Below are positions 1 to 8,538 of a stretch of 64,000 bases of DNA, piece by piece. Source of the DNA: Streptomyces sp. (GTDB taxonomy: Bacteria; Actinomycetota; Actinomycetes; Streptomycetales; Streptomycetaceae); assembly GCF_019510245.1 (NCBI RefSeq), contig NZ_JAEKKT010000137.1, forward strand, positions 1-64,000, in the 5' to 3' direction. The position numbers were made by a program, and so were the translations under genes. Position 1 is the first letter of the stretch, and each line of letters opens with the position of its first letter. Below the pieces are notes generated by a model. The model was not told the DNA's origin. It did no database searches and was given only the letters and a program-made list of their open reading frames with translations.

Positions 1-236
1 GCCGAAGACCCGAAGGGCGCAGCCGGCAATCCGGCGGGAGCGGCCAGAGACCCGGCGGGCGCGGCCGCAGGCCCGGCTGGCGCAGCCGGAGACCCGGCGG
101 GGAGCGCCGGGGGCCCGGCGGGCGCAGCCGCGGTCCCAGCGGGCGCAGCCGAAAACCCGACGGGAGCAGCCGCAGACCCGACGGGGAGCGCCGGGGGCCC
201 GGCGGCCGCAGCCGCAGATCCGGCGGGCGCGGATCG
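1..236. repeat. 18-bp-period GC-rich minisatellite inside the SARP gene
   Basis: About a dozen degenerate units of 18 bp (one 24-bp step occurs) with the core CCGGCGGGCGCAGCC run from the window edge to ~236. Read on the minus strand in the frame of the SARP gene they give a six-residue A-A-P-A-G-x array, so the unit length preserves the reading frame. It probably extends past the left edge. Confidence 0.8.
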
Positions 237-1166
237 TGGATCCGCCGTGGGGGGTCCGGCCGGGTTCCGGTCGGCCTCGGTTGCAGAAGGGTCCGGGAAG
301 ACGGGGGCAGCCGGGACGGCGGGGGTGGCGTGGGCCGGTCGTACGGCCGCGGGGGCCGTCGGGGGTCCGGCGGCGGGGAGCGGCACGTATGCGGGGGCGG
401 GGGTGGAGGCGGGGGCCGGGGGGTGGTCCCGGAGGATCCGCCGGTGCAGTTCCCACAGCCGGCGGCCGGGTTCCGTGCCGAGCTCCTCCACCAGGCGTTT
501 GCGGGTCTGGGCGTAGCAGCGCAACGCCTCGCCGCCGTCGCCGGCCGCGTACAGGGCGCGCATGAGGGCCTCCGCCAGGGGCTCCGTGAGCGGGTACTCG
601 CCGAGCAGGTCCGTCAACTGGCCGACGACGGCGGCCGGGTCACCGCCGTGGATCTCGATGTCCGCGAGCCGTATGGCGGCGTCCACGCGCTGCCGTCGCC
701 AGGTCTCGCGCATCCGGGCGGGCCAGGTCCCGGGCAGTCCCGCGAAGGGCTCGCCGCGCCACAGGGCGAGCGCCTCGCGCAGCTGCGCGGCACGGGTGCG
801 GCCGGGCAGCGCGTCGTCGCGGGCGGTCGCGGCCAAGCGCTGGAAGCGGTGCAGGTCCACGCTGTCGGGGTCGAGGTCCAGCTGGTAGCCGCCGGCACGG
901 CGCAGCACCGGTAATCGTCCCTCGCCGCTGTCGTCGAGGCGCTCCGCCAGCCGCCGGATGCGGGCGATGTGCGCGTACAGGGCGCGGCGGGCGCCCTCCG
1001 GCGGATCGACGCCCCAGACCCGGTCGACGAGCGCCTCCACCGGCACGGGCCGGCCGGCGTCCACGGCCAACGCGGCGAGCACCGCCCGGCGTTGGGGCGG
1101 CCCGAGATCGACCGGCGCCTCCCGCACCAGCACTTCCACCGGTCCCGACAGACACAACCGCAGCAT
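1..1166 (-). CDS. SARP/BTAD-family transcriptional regulator, 3' end cut by window edge
   Basis: The start is the ATG at 1166. The first ~85 residues are an OmpR/PhoB-type winged helix (LGPPQRRAVLAALAVDAGRP, then a VDRVWG and RRALYAHIARIRRL pattern). The next ~160 residues are a bacterial transcriptional activation domain (PARMRETWRRQRVDAAIRLA; EALMRALYAAGDGGEALRCY; LGTEPGRRLWELHRRIL). From about residue 255 the protein becomes Pro/Ala rich, and between positions ~240 and 1 it is a near-perfect six-residue repeat of the type A-A-P-A-G-x. At least 388 codons are open and no stop is reached. The family activates antibiotic clusters; the gene is divergent from the IclR/P450/peptide genes and may control them (inference). 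Whether an NB-ARC/TPR half follows cannot be seen. Confidence 0.85.
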   Translation of the reverse strand, partial: MLRLCLSGPVEVLVREAPVDLGPPQRRAVLAALAVDAGRPVPVEALVDRVWGVDPPEGARRALYAHIARIRRLAERLDDSGEGRLPVLRRAGGYQLDLDPDSVDLHRFQRLAATARDDALPGRTRAAQLREALALWRGEPFAGLPGTWPARMRETWRRQRVDAAIRLADIEIHGGDPAAVVGQLTDLLGEYPLTEPLAEALMRALYAAGDGGEALRCYAQTRKRLVEELGTEPGRRLWELHRRILRDHPPAPASTPAPAYVPLPAAGPPTAPAAVRPAHATPAVPAAPVFPDPSATEADRNPAGPPTADPRSAPAGSAAAAAGPPALPVGSAAAPVGFSAAPAGTAAAPAGPPALPAGSPAAPAGPAAAPAGSLAAPAGLPAAPFGSS

Positions 1167-1369
1167 TGGGCCCACCCCCGTCCGCCCCGGTTTCACAGTC
1201 TCCTCACATCCGTGGGCTGGGCGACAACCTTTCGGCAAAGAATCGGCCCATGCGCGCGACCCACCCTGGTCCGGGCGGTGCGGCGCCGGTTCGTCGGCGT
1301 GTCGCACCCGCCACCGCACCCCGGTCCGGCACCGGACGGGGGCTCACACGTGACCACGGGGGTAGACAC

Positions 1370-2158
1370 GTGCACCGATCGGAGAGGGCGACCACGACCG
1401 TCCCGGCACCACCACGGACCGGGCCACCGGGGACGGCGTCCTCGGCCGGCCCCGACGGACCCTTGTCCGGTGCGGCCGGGCGCGGGGTTCTGGAGGGGGC
1501 CTTCGCGTTGCTGTACGCCATGGAGCAGGAGCAGGACGCCGGGGTGACCGCGCTGGCCGAGGTGTGCGGTCTGCCCAAGACGACCGCGTACCGGCTGCTC
1601 GACCAGTTGGCGGAGCTGGGCGCCGTGGAACGCAGTGCGGGCCGTTACCGCATCGGGCCGGGCATGTTCCGGCTGGGCCAGGGCTGGCAGCCGCACCCGG
1701 GGCTGCGGCCGGCCGCCCGGCGGCCGCTGCGGCGGCTGACGGCCGTCACCGGGGCGACGGTGGCCCTTGCCGTGCTGCACCGGGGGCAGACGCTGCTCCT
1801 GGACTGGACGGCGCCCGCGGACGCGCCGTGCGCGCTGCCCGAGGACCGGCCGGTCTGGCCCTGGTACACGGCGGCCGGCAAGGTCCTGGCCGCCTGGACC
1901 CGCCCCGGCCAGGCACCCGGCCCGCTGCCCCGGGCCTGGCCGCAGGAGGCCGCGCGGATCCGCGAGACCGGGGCCGCCTACGACCGCGAGGAGGTGCTGG
2001 AAGGCGTGTGCTGCGCCGCCGTCCCGGTGACCGCGCCGAACGGCGTCCCGGTGGCGGCGCTGTGCCTGCTGACCGGTCCCGGCCACCACCTGGAGCGCCT
2101 CGCCGACACGGCACGCCGCGCGGCGTCGGCCGTCACGGCCGGACTCGGACGCCGCTGA
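1370..2158 (+). CDS. IclR-family transcriptional regulator
   Basis: A 262-aa protein from the GTG at 1370, chosen because GGGGGT lies 8 nt upstream and it gives the family's usual ~250-aa length; the frame is open back to 1166. The N-terminal winged helix (LEGAFALLYAMEQE, then VTALAEVCGLPKTTAYRLLD and RYRIGPGMFRLG) is clear. It is followed by the IclR effector-binding domain (TGATVALAVLHRG, YTAAGKVLAAW, a C-terminal CAAVPVTAPNGVPVAALCL strand-turn). The effector is unknown. It lies 126 bp upstream of the P450/peptide genes on the same strand and is a likely local regulator of them (inference). No DNA site could be assigned. Confidence 0.85.
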   Translation: MHRSERATTTVPAPPRTGPPGTASSAGPDGPLSGAAGRGVLEGAFALLYAMEQEQDAGVTALAEVCGLPKTTAYRLLDQLAELGAVERSAGRYRIGPGMFRLGQGWQPHPGLRPAARRPLRRLTAVTGATVALAVLHRGQTLLLDWTAPADAPCALPEDRPVWPWYTAAGKVLAAWTRPGQAPGPLPRAWPQEAARIRETGAAYDREEVLEGVCCAAVPVTAPNGVPVAALCLLTGPGHHLERLADTARRAASAVTAGLGRR

Positions 2159-2284
2159 CCTGGGCCGTCGCCCGCTCGTTCCGCTCAGCGGCACAGCGGG
2201 CGACAGAACTCGGCCCGCTCCGCAGTCTGGGTCGGGCACCGCGGACCGGCTCCGTGGCCCCGCCACCGCTCAGGGAGGACACCC

Positions 2285-3463
2285 ATGACGTCGCCGCCGC
2301 AACGCCCCGCGCCCGGTGACGAACTGGCCCTGCTGAAGGCCGAGTTCGAGACCGCGGCCAAGAGCGGTTCCGACGTGTGGCGCTCGGCGCCGGGCGGCGC
2401 GGTGTGCGTGGCCGGCCCCGAGGCGGCCCGGGCGGTGCTGGGCAACCGGCACGGCGTCGTCGCGGAGACCTCCGACTTCTACCACCACCGGCACGGCGTC
2501 TTCGGGCCGCGCTCGGCACAGATCACGATCGGCCGCGCCGCCCGGTCTCTGCTGCAGCGTCACGTCCAGGCCCGGCGGGACGACTTGCCGGGTCTGGTCG
2601 CCCGGCGGCTGGCGCCGCGCAGCGAGTGGCCGGACGCCGGGAACCTGCTGGTCCTGGAGCACCTGCGCGATGTGCTGCTGCACCCGGACGCCCCGCCCCG
2701 CCTGCACCGGACGGTGGAGGCGATCGTCGCCCGCGCGGTGGTGGCGGGCGCCGGAGAGCGCCGCTCCGCCCCGTCCCGGCTGCTGTTCCGGCGCCGTGCG
2801 CTGCACGCCCTGCGCACCGAGGTACGGGCACGGCAGCGCGCGGGCCGGCCGCTCGACCACCCGGCGGGCCTGCGCGACCTCCTCGACGTCGTCGTCGGCG
2901 GGAGCGGCCCGGCCGCAGATCCGGACGAACTCGTCGAGGTCTACCTCTCCTTCCTGTTCGCCACGGCCGGCTCGGTCGGGTTCGCGCTCGGCTGGTCGGT
3001 CCTGCTGCTGGGCACACACCCGGACCGGGCGGCGGCGGACCCTGGCCGGACCGTCCGCGAGGCGCTGCGGCTGTGGCCGGTGGCGTGGCTGTTCGCCCGC
3101 ACCCCGAGCCGCGCGCTGGAGCTGGGCGGCGTGCCGGTCACGCCCCGGGACCGGCTGGTGGTCTGCAGCTATCTGGTGCACCGGCACCCCGGGCACTGGG
3201 AGCGGCCCGACGAGTTCGTCCCGGAGCGCTGGGCCGAGGGCACGCCCGACGGGGCGTACCTGCCGTTCGGCCTCGGTCCGCACACCTGTGCCGGCGCGAC
3301 CGTCACCGTGCGGCTGCTGGAGGACCTGGTGGGCCTCCTCACCCGTGACTGGCGCGTGTCGGTCACCCCTGACGGCGGCGGGCCCCAGGTGGGTCCGGCG
3401 CTGGCTCCGCCGCGGTTCACCGCGGTGCTGAGCCGTCCCGACGGCTGTCCCGAGAGGAGGTGA
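2285..3463 (+). CDS. cytochrome P450 (first of two flanking a putative RiPP precursor)
   Basis: 392 aa; ATG preceded by GGGAGGAC. The ExxR motif is E259-A-L-R262 and the haem loop is LPFGLGPHTCAGATV with thiolate Cys335, so the fold is a soluble class I bacterial P450. In the expected I helix (FLFATAGSVGFALGW) the usual acid-alcohol pair of A/G-G-x-D/E-T is replaced by V-G, which suggests non-standard oxygen chemistry such as radical cross-linking rather than simple hydroxylation (inference). It ends 6 nt before a 28-codon ORF and is very probably co-translated with it. No ferredoxin or reductase gene is adjacent, so redox partners would come from elsewhere. Confidence 0.9.
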   Translation: MTSPPQRPAPGDELALLKAEFETAAKSGSDVWRSAPGGAVCVAGPEAARAVLGNRHGVVAETSDFYHHRHGVFGPRSAQITIGRAARSLLQRHVQARRDDLPGLVARRLAPRSEWPDAGNLLVLEHLRDVLLHPDAPPRLHRTVEAIVARAVVAGAGERRSAPSRLLFRRRALHALRTEVRARQRAGRPLDHPAGLRDLLDVVVGGSGPAADPDELVEVYLSFLFATAGSVGFALGWSVLLLGTHPDRAAADPGRTVREALRLWPVAWLFARTPSRALELGGVPVTPRDRLVVCSYLVHRHPGHWERPDEFVPERWAEGTPDGAYLPFGLGPHTCAGATVTVRLLEDLVGLLTRDWRVSVTPDGGGPQVGPALAPPRFTAVLSRPDGCPERR

Positions 3464-3469
3464 ACCAGC

Positions 3470-3556
3470 ATGCGCGCGCTGTACCTCAAGACGAAGTCGG
3501 TGCTCAACGTCCGACGCACGTACGGGCAGTTCTGGTACCTGTACCACCACATCTGA
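3470..3556 (+). CDS. putative RiPP precursor peptide, 28 aa, aromatic-rich C-terminus
   Basis: A short ORF (ATG 3470 to TGA 3556) with GAGAGGAGG 10 nt upstream, one of the strongest ribosome binding sites in the window, overlapping the end of the first P450 gene. The N-terminal ~19 residues are basic (K7, K9, R15, R16) and resemble a short leader; the C-terminus is GQFWYLYHHI, with F21, W22, Y23, Y25, H26 and H27 in the last eight residues. Two P450 genes flank it directly. P450s are the sole tailoring enzymes of biarylitides and of atropopeptides such as tryptorubin A (core AWYIWY, from general knowledge); the WY-x-aromatic pattern here is similar. The proposed product is a cross-linked aromatic peptide. 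Cleavage site, cross-links and export are not visible in the sequence. Confidence 0.75.
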   Translation: MRALYLKTKSVLNVRRTYGQFWYLYHHI

Positions 3557-3620
3557 CCGGCCCGCGCGGGGAGGCGACAGCCGGTCGGCTCCCCGCGCTC
3601 CCACGAGGGGAACGCTCACG

Positions 3621-4844
3621 ATGACCACCCCGCAGCACCCCGAGGACTTCCTGAGTTCCATGCGGTTGCGCAGCGCTCGGGAGGACCGGATCTTCTGGGT
3701 CGACGACCAGCGGCTCGGGGTCTTCGAGCCGGAGGCGGCCCGCCGGGTCAGCGCCCTCAACTGGCAGCGGTACGTGATGCACGACCGGCTGGTCGACATG
3801 GTGCGCAGGCGGCGCAGCCCCGAGATGCGGTGGAGCCGGATCCGCTCCGCCTGGATGACCCGGCTGCACGCGCTCGCGACGGCGGAGCAGCACGGCCTGC
3901 TGATCGAGCGCATGGAGCGGGTGCTGGACGCGCGGACCGGGCAGGACACCGACCTGACCATGCTGATGCAGGACATGACGCTGCGGTCGCTGCTGCCCCT
4001 CGCGCTCGGCGGCCTCACCGACGGCGAGGCGGACCTGGTCCGCCGGGACCTGGAGATGAAGCTGGCGCGGCTGGTGTCGCCCGCGCCGGGCGGCGTCCTG
4101 CACCACCTGCGGCACGTCGCCGTCCAGGTGCGGGCCGGACTCGTGGTCCGCCGGGTCCTGCGGCAGCGGGCCCGGGGCGTGCGCGGGCGCGAGCCGGACC
4201 TCGCCGACCCCTTCGTGGACCTGCTGCCGGAACTCGGCATGGACCGCGCGCTGGACGTGGTGACCACCGTCCTCACCGCCATCGGCGGGCCGCCCGGCAC
4301 CGCCGCCGCGAGCGTGCTGTTCGAGTTCGTCCGGCAGCCGGCGTGGCGGCGCCGGCTCGAGGCCGAGCTGAGCGCGGTGGACCCGGTGGAGTTCCGTACG
4401 GCACCCACCAGGGCGGCCCCGGTCACCCACCGGTTCGTGAAGGAGGTGCTGCGGATGTGGAGCCCGCCGCTGCTGCTGGTGCGCCGCTCCACGTTCGCGT
4501 TCGACCTGGGGACGACCCGGCTGGAGCCGGGGCAGTGGTACCTGCTGAGTCCGCACCTGATCCACCGCGACGAGCGGGTGTGGAAACAGCCCGACGTCTT
4601 CGACCCGGACCGCTTCCTGCCGGGCGCGCCGCACGGCCCGGCGGACCGGAGCTGTTACGTGCCGTTCGGCTGGGCGCCGAAGAAGTGCATCGGCGCGAAC
4701 ATCGCCGTCGTCCAGCTGATGGCCCTGTGCCACCTGCTGTGCACCCGATACCGGCTGACCGTGGCGGATCCGGAGGCGGTCACGATGGCCCTGCGGTTCG
4801 CGCCGGTGCCGGAGAACTTCCGGGGGCGGCTGACGCTGCGGTGA
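3621..4844 (+). CDS. cytochrome P450 (second, downstream of the precursor)
   Basis: 407 aa, ATG at 3621 with GAGGGG 10 nt upstream, 64 nt after the peptide ORF. ExxR is E275-V-L-R278; the haem loop is VPFGWAPKKCIGANIA with Cys356, which departs from the FGxGxHxC consensus by W-A-P-K-K. The I-helix stretch is TAIGGPPGTAAAS: it keeps a threonine but has prolines where the acid should be. It is clearly a different paralogue from the upstream P450, so the two enzymes probably make different bonds, or one is a partner rather than a catalyst (inference). Confidence 0.9.
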   Translation: MTTPQHPEDFLSSMRLRSAREDRIFWVDDQRLGVFEPEAARRVSALNWQRYVMHDRLVDMVRRRRSPEMRWSRIRSAWMTRLHALATAEQHGLLIERMERVLDARTGQDTDLTMLMQDMTLRSLLPLALGGLTDGEADLVRRDLEMKLARLVSPAPGGVLHHLRHVAVQVRAGLVVRRVLRQRARGVRGREPDLADPFVDLLPELGMDRALDVVTTVLTAIGGPPGTAAASVLFEFVRQPAWRRRLEAELSAVDPVEFRTAPTRAAPVTHRFVKEVLRMWSPPLLLVRRSTFAFDLGTTRLEPGQWYLLSPHLIHRDERVWKQPDVFDPDRFLPGAPHGPADRSCYVPFGWAPKKCIGANIAVVQLMALCHLLCTRYRLTVADPEAVTMALRFAPVPENFRGRLTLR

Positions 4845-4847
4845 GCA

Positions 4848-4929
4848 GCGCCCCCCGAAGGGGCGCTGGGGGTACCGCCGGCCGAAGGCCGGGGGAGGAA
4901 CTGCGCGACCAGCCACGACGCACCCGCAG
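4848..4929. repeat. dispersed intergenic repeat, copy 1, with hairpin
   Basis: Starts with the inverted repeat AGCGCCCC/GGGGCGCT and continues with GGGGGAGGAACTGCGCGACC. Related copies lie at 6263, 11805, 49691 and 51341 in either orientation. Here it sits between the converging ends of the second P450 and the SDR gene, so the hairpin may act as a bidirectional terminator. Confidence 0.6.
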
Positions 4930-4967
4930 TCGGCACACGGCCTGTCGCGGCGCCACCCGCGGAGCGC

Positions 4968-5675
4968 CTAGCCGGGAAGCGGGCCGGGGCGCACGGTGAG
5001 GTCGTTGATCTCCGCGTCCCGCGGCAGGTCCAGGGCGGTCAGGACCGCGGTCGCCACCGATTCCGGGTCGATCCAGCGCGCCGGGTCGTACTCCTTGCCC
5101 TCCTGCTGGTGCACCTTCGCCTGCATGGGGCTCGCCGTGCGGCCAGGGTAGACGGAGGTGACGCGGACGCCGTTGCCGTTTTCCTCGGCGCGGAGGGAGT
5201 CGGCGAGGGCCTTCAGGCCGTGCTTGGAGGCCGCGTACGCCGACCAGCCCGCGTGCGCGTTGAGGCCCGCGCCGGAGTTCACGAAGAGCACGTGGCCACG
5301 GGCGGCGCGGAGCTGGGGCAGGAAGTGCCGGGTCAGCTCGGCCGGTGCGATCAGGTTGACGTTGAGCTGGTGGCGCCAGGACTTCGGGGTCAGCTCGCCG
5401 ACCTCGCCCAGGTCGACGACGCCGGCGATGTGCAGCAGCGAGTCCACCCGGTCCGGGAGGGTCTGGTGGGAGAAGGCCCAGGAGAGCTTGTCCGGGTCCG
5501 CCAGGTCCCCGACCAGGGTGCGGGCGCCGGGGAACCGGGCGGCCAGCTCCTTCGCGCGGCCCGCGTCGCGTGCGTGCAGTACGACGTCGTCCCCGCGCGC
5601 GTGCAGGCGGCGGGCCACGGCGGCGCCGATGCCGGAACCGGCGCCGGTGATCACATGAGTTGCCATGGGGGCCAT
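4968..5675 (-). CDS. short-chain dehydrogenase/reductase
   Basis: 235 aa, classical SDR: TGAGSGIG cofactor loop at residues ~10-17, the NNAG-equivalent HIAGV at ~83, catalytic Ser in VNSGAG and the Y-x-x-x-K pair in YAASKHG. The cofactor is likely NADP(H); the substrate is unknown. The ATG at 5675 is 7 nt after the stop of the LOG-like gene, so the two are probably co-transcribed; a second ATG at 5666 is an alternative start and neither has a good Shine-Dalgarno. Confidence 0.88.
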   Translation of the reverse strand: MAPMATHVITGAGSGIGAAVARRLHARGDDVVLHARDAGRAKELAARFPGARTLVGDLADPDKLSWAFSHQTLPDRVDSLLHIAGVVDLGEVGELTPKSWRHQLNVNLIAPAELTRHFLPQLRAARGHVLFVNSGAGLNAHAGWSAYAASKHGLKALADSLRAEENGNGVRVTSVYPGRTASPMQAKVHQQEGKEYDPARWIDPESVATAVLTALDLPRDAEINDLTVRPGPLPG

Positions 5676-5682
5676 GCTCGCA

Positions 5683-6222
5683 TCAGCCGGCGGCGTGGGC
5701 CGCCTCCAGGTACGCGAGCGCCTCGGCCGGTTCCTCGGCGAAGAACATCAGCTCCGCCAGCGGGCGGGGCAGGAAGCCCTCCGCCTCCATGCGGTGGAAC
5801 TGCTGCTTCAGGCCGTCGTAGAAGCCGGCGGTGTTGAGCAGGACGACGGGCTTGCCGGTGCGGCCGTGCTTCTTCAGCTCCAGGATCTCGGTGGCCTCGT
5901 CGAGGGTGCCGGTGCCGCCGACCATGATGACCACGGCGTCGGCCTTCTCCAGGAGCAGTCGCTTGCGCTCGGCGAGGTCGGCCGCGACGACCATCTCGTC
6001 GGCACCGGGGCGGGCCTTGTTGGCGAGGAACTCGACGGAGATGCCGATCAGCTTGCCGCCGGCTTCCTGGACGCCGTCGGCGACGACTTTCATGAGGCCG
6101 ACGTTGGAGCCTCCCCAGACCAGCGAGTGGCCGCCTTTGCCGATCAGTTTTCCGAAGTCGCGGGCGGGCCGGGTGTAGCGGTCGTCCAGGTCGGCGGCGG
6201 AGAGGAAGACGCAGATTCGCAT
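5683..6222 (-). CDS. LOG-family/TIGR00730 Rossmann-fold protein
   Basis: 179 aa from the ATG at 6222 (MRICVFLSA); longer in-frame starts exist but precede non-homologous Pro-rich sequence. Family signatures: WGGSNVGLM near residue 40, MVVAADLAERKRLLLEKADA in the middle, and VGGTGTLDE, a variant of PGGxGTxxE with the first Pro changed to Val. LOG proteins hydrolyse cytokinin riboside monophosphates or related nucleotides to free base plus ribose phosphate. The in vivo substrate in Streptomyces is not known to me. First gene of a two-gene unit with the SDR. Confidence 0.85.
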   Translation of the reverse strand: MRICVFLSAADLDDRYTRPARDFGKLIGKGGHSLVWGGSNVGLMKVVADGVQEAGGKLIGISVEFLANKARPGADEMVVAADLAERKRLLLEKADAVVIMVGGTGTLDEATEILELKKHGRTGKPVVLLNTAGFYDGLKQQFHRMEAEGFLPRPLAELMFFAEEPAEALAYLEAAHAAG

Positions 6223-6262
6223 GAGGTCAGGGTAGGGCCGGTGGCTCGGCGGGTGCGGGTGC

Positions 6263-6338
6263 ACGGGGGCTGGTCGCGCAGTTCCGCCCCCAGCCTTCGG
6301 CCGGAGGTAACCCCCAGCGCTCCTAAAAGCAGGGCGCT
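6263..6338. repeat. dispersed intergenic repeat, copy 2
   Basis: GGGGGCTGGTCGCGCAGTTC followed by an inverted repeat (GGGGGCTG.../CCCCCAGC) and AGCGCTCC. It lies between the divergent starts of the LOG-like gene and the DUF427 gene, so this copy cannot be a terminator for both flanking genes. Confidence 0.55.
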
Positions 6339-6385
6339 CGCGCACCCGGCGGGAACAAGTGGGCGTCCCTCGGCGTCACCCTTAC

Positions 6386-6712
6386 ATGGCCTCAGGACAC
6401 ACGATCACCATCGAGAACAGTGACCAGCACGTGCGCGTGACGCACGGGGACCTCGTCCTCGCCGAGAGCGACCGGTCTCTCGTCCTGCGGGAGACCGGGT
6501 CGCCCGTGCGTTACTACATCCCCGCCGAGGACGTCCGCCTGGACCTCCTCACGCCCTCCGAGACGCACACCGTCTGCCCCTTCAAGGGGACCGCCTCCTA
6601 CTGGTCCCTGCCGGACGCGCCGGACCTGGTCTGGGCGTACCCGGAGCCGAAGCCGGACGTCGCCCGGATCAAGGACCACCTCTGCTTCTACGAGGTCGAC
6701 GTCACCGGCTGA
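6386..6712 (+). CDS. DUF427 domain protein
   Basis: 108 aa from ATG 6386 ([13 protein letters not shown]); an upstream GTG at 6359 is in frame but adds atypical residues. The protein is one DUF427 domain, recognisable from [26 protein letters not shown] and [12 protein letters not shown], ending VWAYPEP. Function is unknown. Its last 25 bases overlap the last codons of mnmA on the other strand. Confidence 0.88.
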   Translation: MASGHTITIENSDQHVRVTHGDLVLAESDRSLVLRETGSPVRYYIPAEDVRLDLLTPSETHTVCPFKGTASYWSLPDAPDLVWAYPEPKPDVARIKDHLCFYEVDVTG

Positions 6713-7824
6713 CGGCGCACCGTCGAGGCGATCGTCGCCGAGCCGACGACGCGGGTGTCGTCGTACAGCACGATCGCCTGGCCGGGGGCGACACCGCGGA
6801 CCGGCTCGGTGAACGTGACGTGCAGTTCGCCGCCGGCCAGCTCGGCGCTCACCTCGGTCTCGCCGCCGTGGGCGCGGAGCTGGGCGGTGTAGACACCGGG
6901 GGCGGTGGGGGCGGTGCCGCACCAGCGGGGCTTGATCGCGGTGAGCCCGGTGACGTCGAGGGCGTCGGCCGGGCCGACCGTCACCGTGTTGTTCACCGGC
7001 GAGATGTCGAGGACGTAGCGGGGCTTGCCGTCGGCGGCGGGGTGGCCGATGCGCAGGCCCTTGCGCTGGCCGATGGTGAAGCCGTACGCGCCCTCGTGGG
7101 TGCCGACCTTGGTGCCGGACTCGTCGACGATGTCGCCCTCGGCCTTGCCGAGCCGCTTCGCGAGGAAGCCCTGGGTGTCGCCGTCGGCGATGAAGCAGAT
7201 GTCGTGCGAGTCGGGCTTCTTCGCGACCGCAAGGCCACGGCGCTCGGCCTCGGCGCGGATCTCGTCCTTGGTGGTGAGGGTGTCGCCGAGCGGGAAGAGG
7301 GCGTGGGCGAGCTGCCGCTCGTCGAGGACGCCGAGCACGTACGACTGGTCCTTCGCCATGTCGGAGGCGCGGTGCAGCTCCCGGGAGCCGTCGGGGAGCG
7401 TCACGATCTTCGCGTAGTGGCCGGTGCAGACGGCGTCGAAGCCGAGGGCGAGGGCCTTGTCCAGCAGGGCCGCGAACTTGATCTTCTCGTTGCAGCGCAG
7501 GCAGGGGTTGGGGGTGCGGCCGGCCTCGTACTCGGCGACGAAGTCCTCCACGACGTCCTCGCGGAAGCGGTCGGCGAGGTCCCAGACGTAGAACGGGATG
7601 CCGATGACGTCGGCGGCTCGGCGGGCGTCGCGGGAGTCCTCGATGGTGCAACAGCCCCGGGCGCCCGTGCGGAAGGATTGCGGGTTCGCGGAGAGCGCGA
7701 GGTGGACGCCGGTCACGTCGTGGCCGGCCTCGGCGGCGCGGGCGGCGGCGACGGCGGAGTCCACGCCGCCGGACATGGCGGCGAGGACGCGGAGGGGGCG
7801 GGGGCGCTGCGGGGTGTCAGTCAT
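6688..7824 (-). CDS. mnmA: tRNA-specific 2-thiouridylase MnmA
   Basis: 378 aa from ATG 7824, with GGAGGGG 4 nt upstream. Adenylating PP-loop [10 protein letters not shown] at residues ~18-27; catalytic cysteines in [12 protein letters not shown] and [17 protein letters not shown] tRNA-binding segment; C-terminal beta domain with RWCGTAP. It installs the 2-thio group on U34 of Lys/Glu/Gln tRNAs using sulfur passed from a cysteine desulfurase, and a desulfurase gene is nearby at 10559-11722 on the same strand, separated by two unrelated genes on the other strand. Convergent 25-bp overlap with the DUF427 gene. Confidence 0.97.
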   Translation of the reverse strand: MTDTPQRPRPLRVLAAMSGGVDSAVAAARAAEAGHDVTGVHLALSANPQSFRTGARGCCTIEDSRDARRAADVIGIPFYVWDLADRFREDVVEDFVAEYEAGRTPNPCLRCNEKIKFAALLDKALALGFDAVCTGHYAKIVTLPDGSRELHRASDMAKDQSYVLGVLDERQLAHALFPLGDTLTTKDEIRAEAERRGLAVAKKPDSHDICFIADGDTQGFLAKRLGKAEGDIVDESGTKVGTHEGAYGFTIGQRKGLRIGHPAADGKPRYVLDISPVNNTVTVGPADALDVTGLTAIKPRWCGTAPTAPGVYTAQLRAHGGETEVSAELAGGELHVTFTEPVRGVAPGQAIVLYDDTRVVGSATIASTVRRQPVTSTS

Positions 7825-7884
7825 AGCCCCTCCAGGGTACGGGGGCGCGGGAACCGGGGCCCGCGAGTATCCGTTGGGGATCAC

Positions 7885-8538
7885 ATGGGGGCGAGGACGG
7901 GTGACGGTGACCGCAGGCTCGGGCGGCGGGCGCTGCTGGTGGGCGGTGCGGCGGCCGCCGCGGGCACGGTGGCGCTGACCAGGGACGAGCTGGCGCGGCT
8001 GTACTGGCGGCTGCCGGGGGTGCGCAAGGCGCGGGTGGCGGGCGCGGTGGATTTCACGGGGGCGCGCTGGGTGGCGGCGTCCCCGGCGAACTACCGGACG
8101 GCGGACCGGCCGTCCGACTACCCGGTCGACCGGGTGGTCGTCCACGTCACCCAGGGCGGCTACACGAGCGCGGTGAAGGCCTTCCAGGATCCGGCGCACC
8201 AGGCGGCGGCGCACTACATCGTGCGCAAGGACGGGCGGATCACCCAGCTGGTCCGCGAGCTGGACGTGGCGTTCCACGCGGGGAACAGGTCGTACAACGA
8301 GCGCAGTGTCGGGATCGAGCACGAGGGGTTCGTGGACCGCCCGGAGGACTTCACGGACGCGATGTACGCGGCCTCGGCGCGGCTGACGGCCGCGATATGC
8401 CGGCGGTACGGCATGGCCGTGGACCGCGAGCACGTGATCGGGCATGCGGAGGTGCCGGGGACGGATCACACCGACCCGGGGGAACACTGGGACTGGGATC
8501 GCTACATGGGGCTTGTTCGGCGCGTCGGACGGGCCTGA
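7885..8538 (+). CDS. Tat-exported N-acetylmuramoyl-L-alanine amidase
   Basis: 217 aa from ATG 7885 (TTGGGGA upstream). N-terminus carries a twin-arginine-type signal ([18 protein letters not shown]). The mature part is an Amidase_2 domain: [10 protein letters not shown] supplies the first zinc His, HYIVRKDG and the GIEHEGF segment the core, and [20 protein letters not shown] the remaining zinc ligands. It should cleave the amide between MurNAc and the stem peptide of peptidoglycan outside the membrane. Single-gene unit. Confidence 0.9.
   Translation: MGARTGDGDRRLGRRALLVGGAAAAAGTVALTRDELARLYWRLPGVRKARVAGAVDFTGARWVAASPANYRTADRPSDYPVDRVVVHVTQGGYTSAVKAFQDPAHQAAAHYIVRKDGRITQLVRELDVAFHAGNRSYNERSVGIEHEGFVDRPEDFTDAMYAASARLTAAICRRYGMAVDREHVIGHAEVPGTDHTDPGEHWDWDRYMGLVRRVGRA

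Noticed and set aside
1..236. Regular repeat array resembling CRISPR or a collagen-like ORF
   Set aside because: Period is 18 bp without spacers and the array is in frame with the SARP gene on the minus strand; the plus-strand DPAGAA-like reading has no start or context.
7885..8538. Much longer amidase (frame open from 6820)
   Set aside because: The extra N-terminus is antisense to mnmA and lacks domains; the ATG at 7885 has a ribosome site and precedes the Tat signal.
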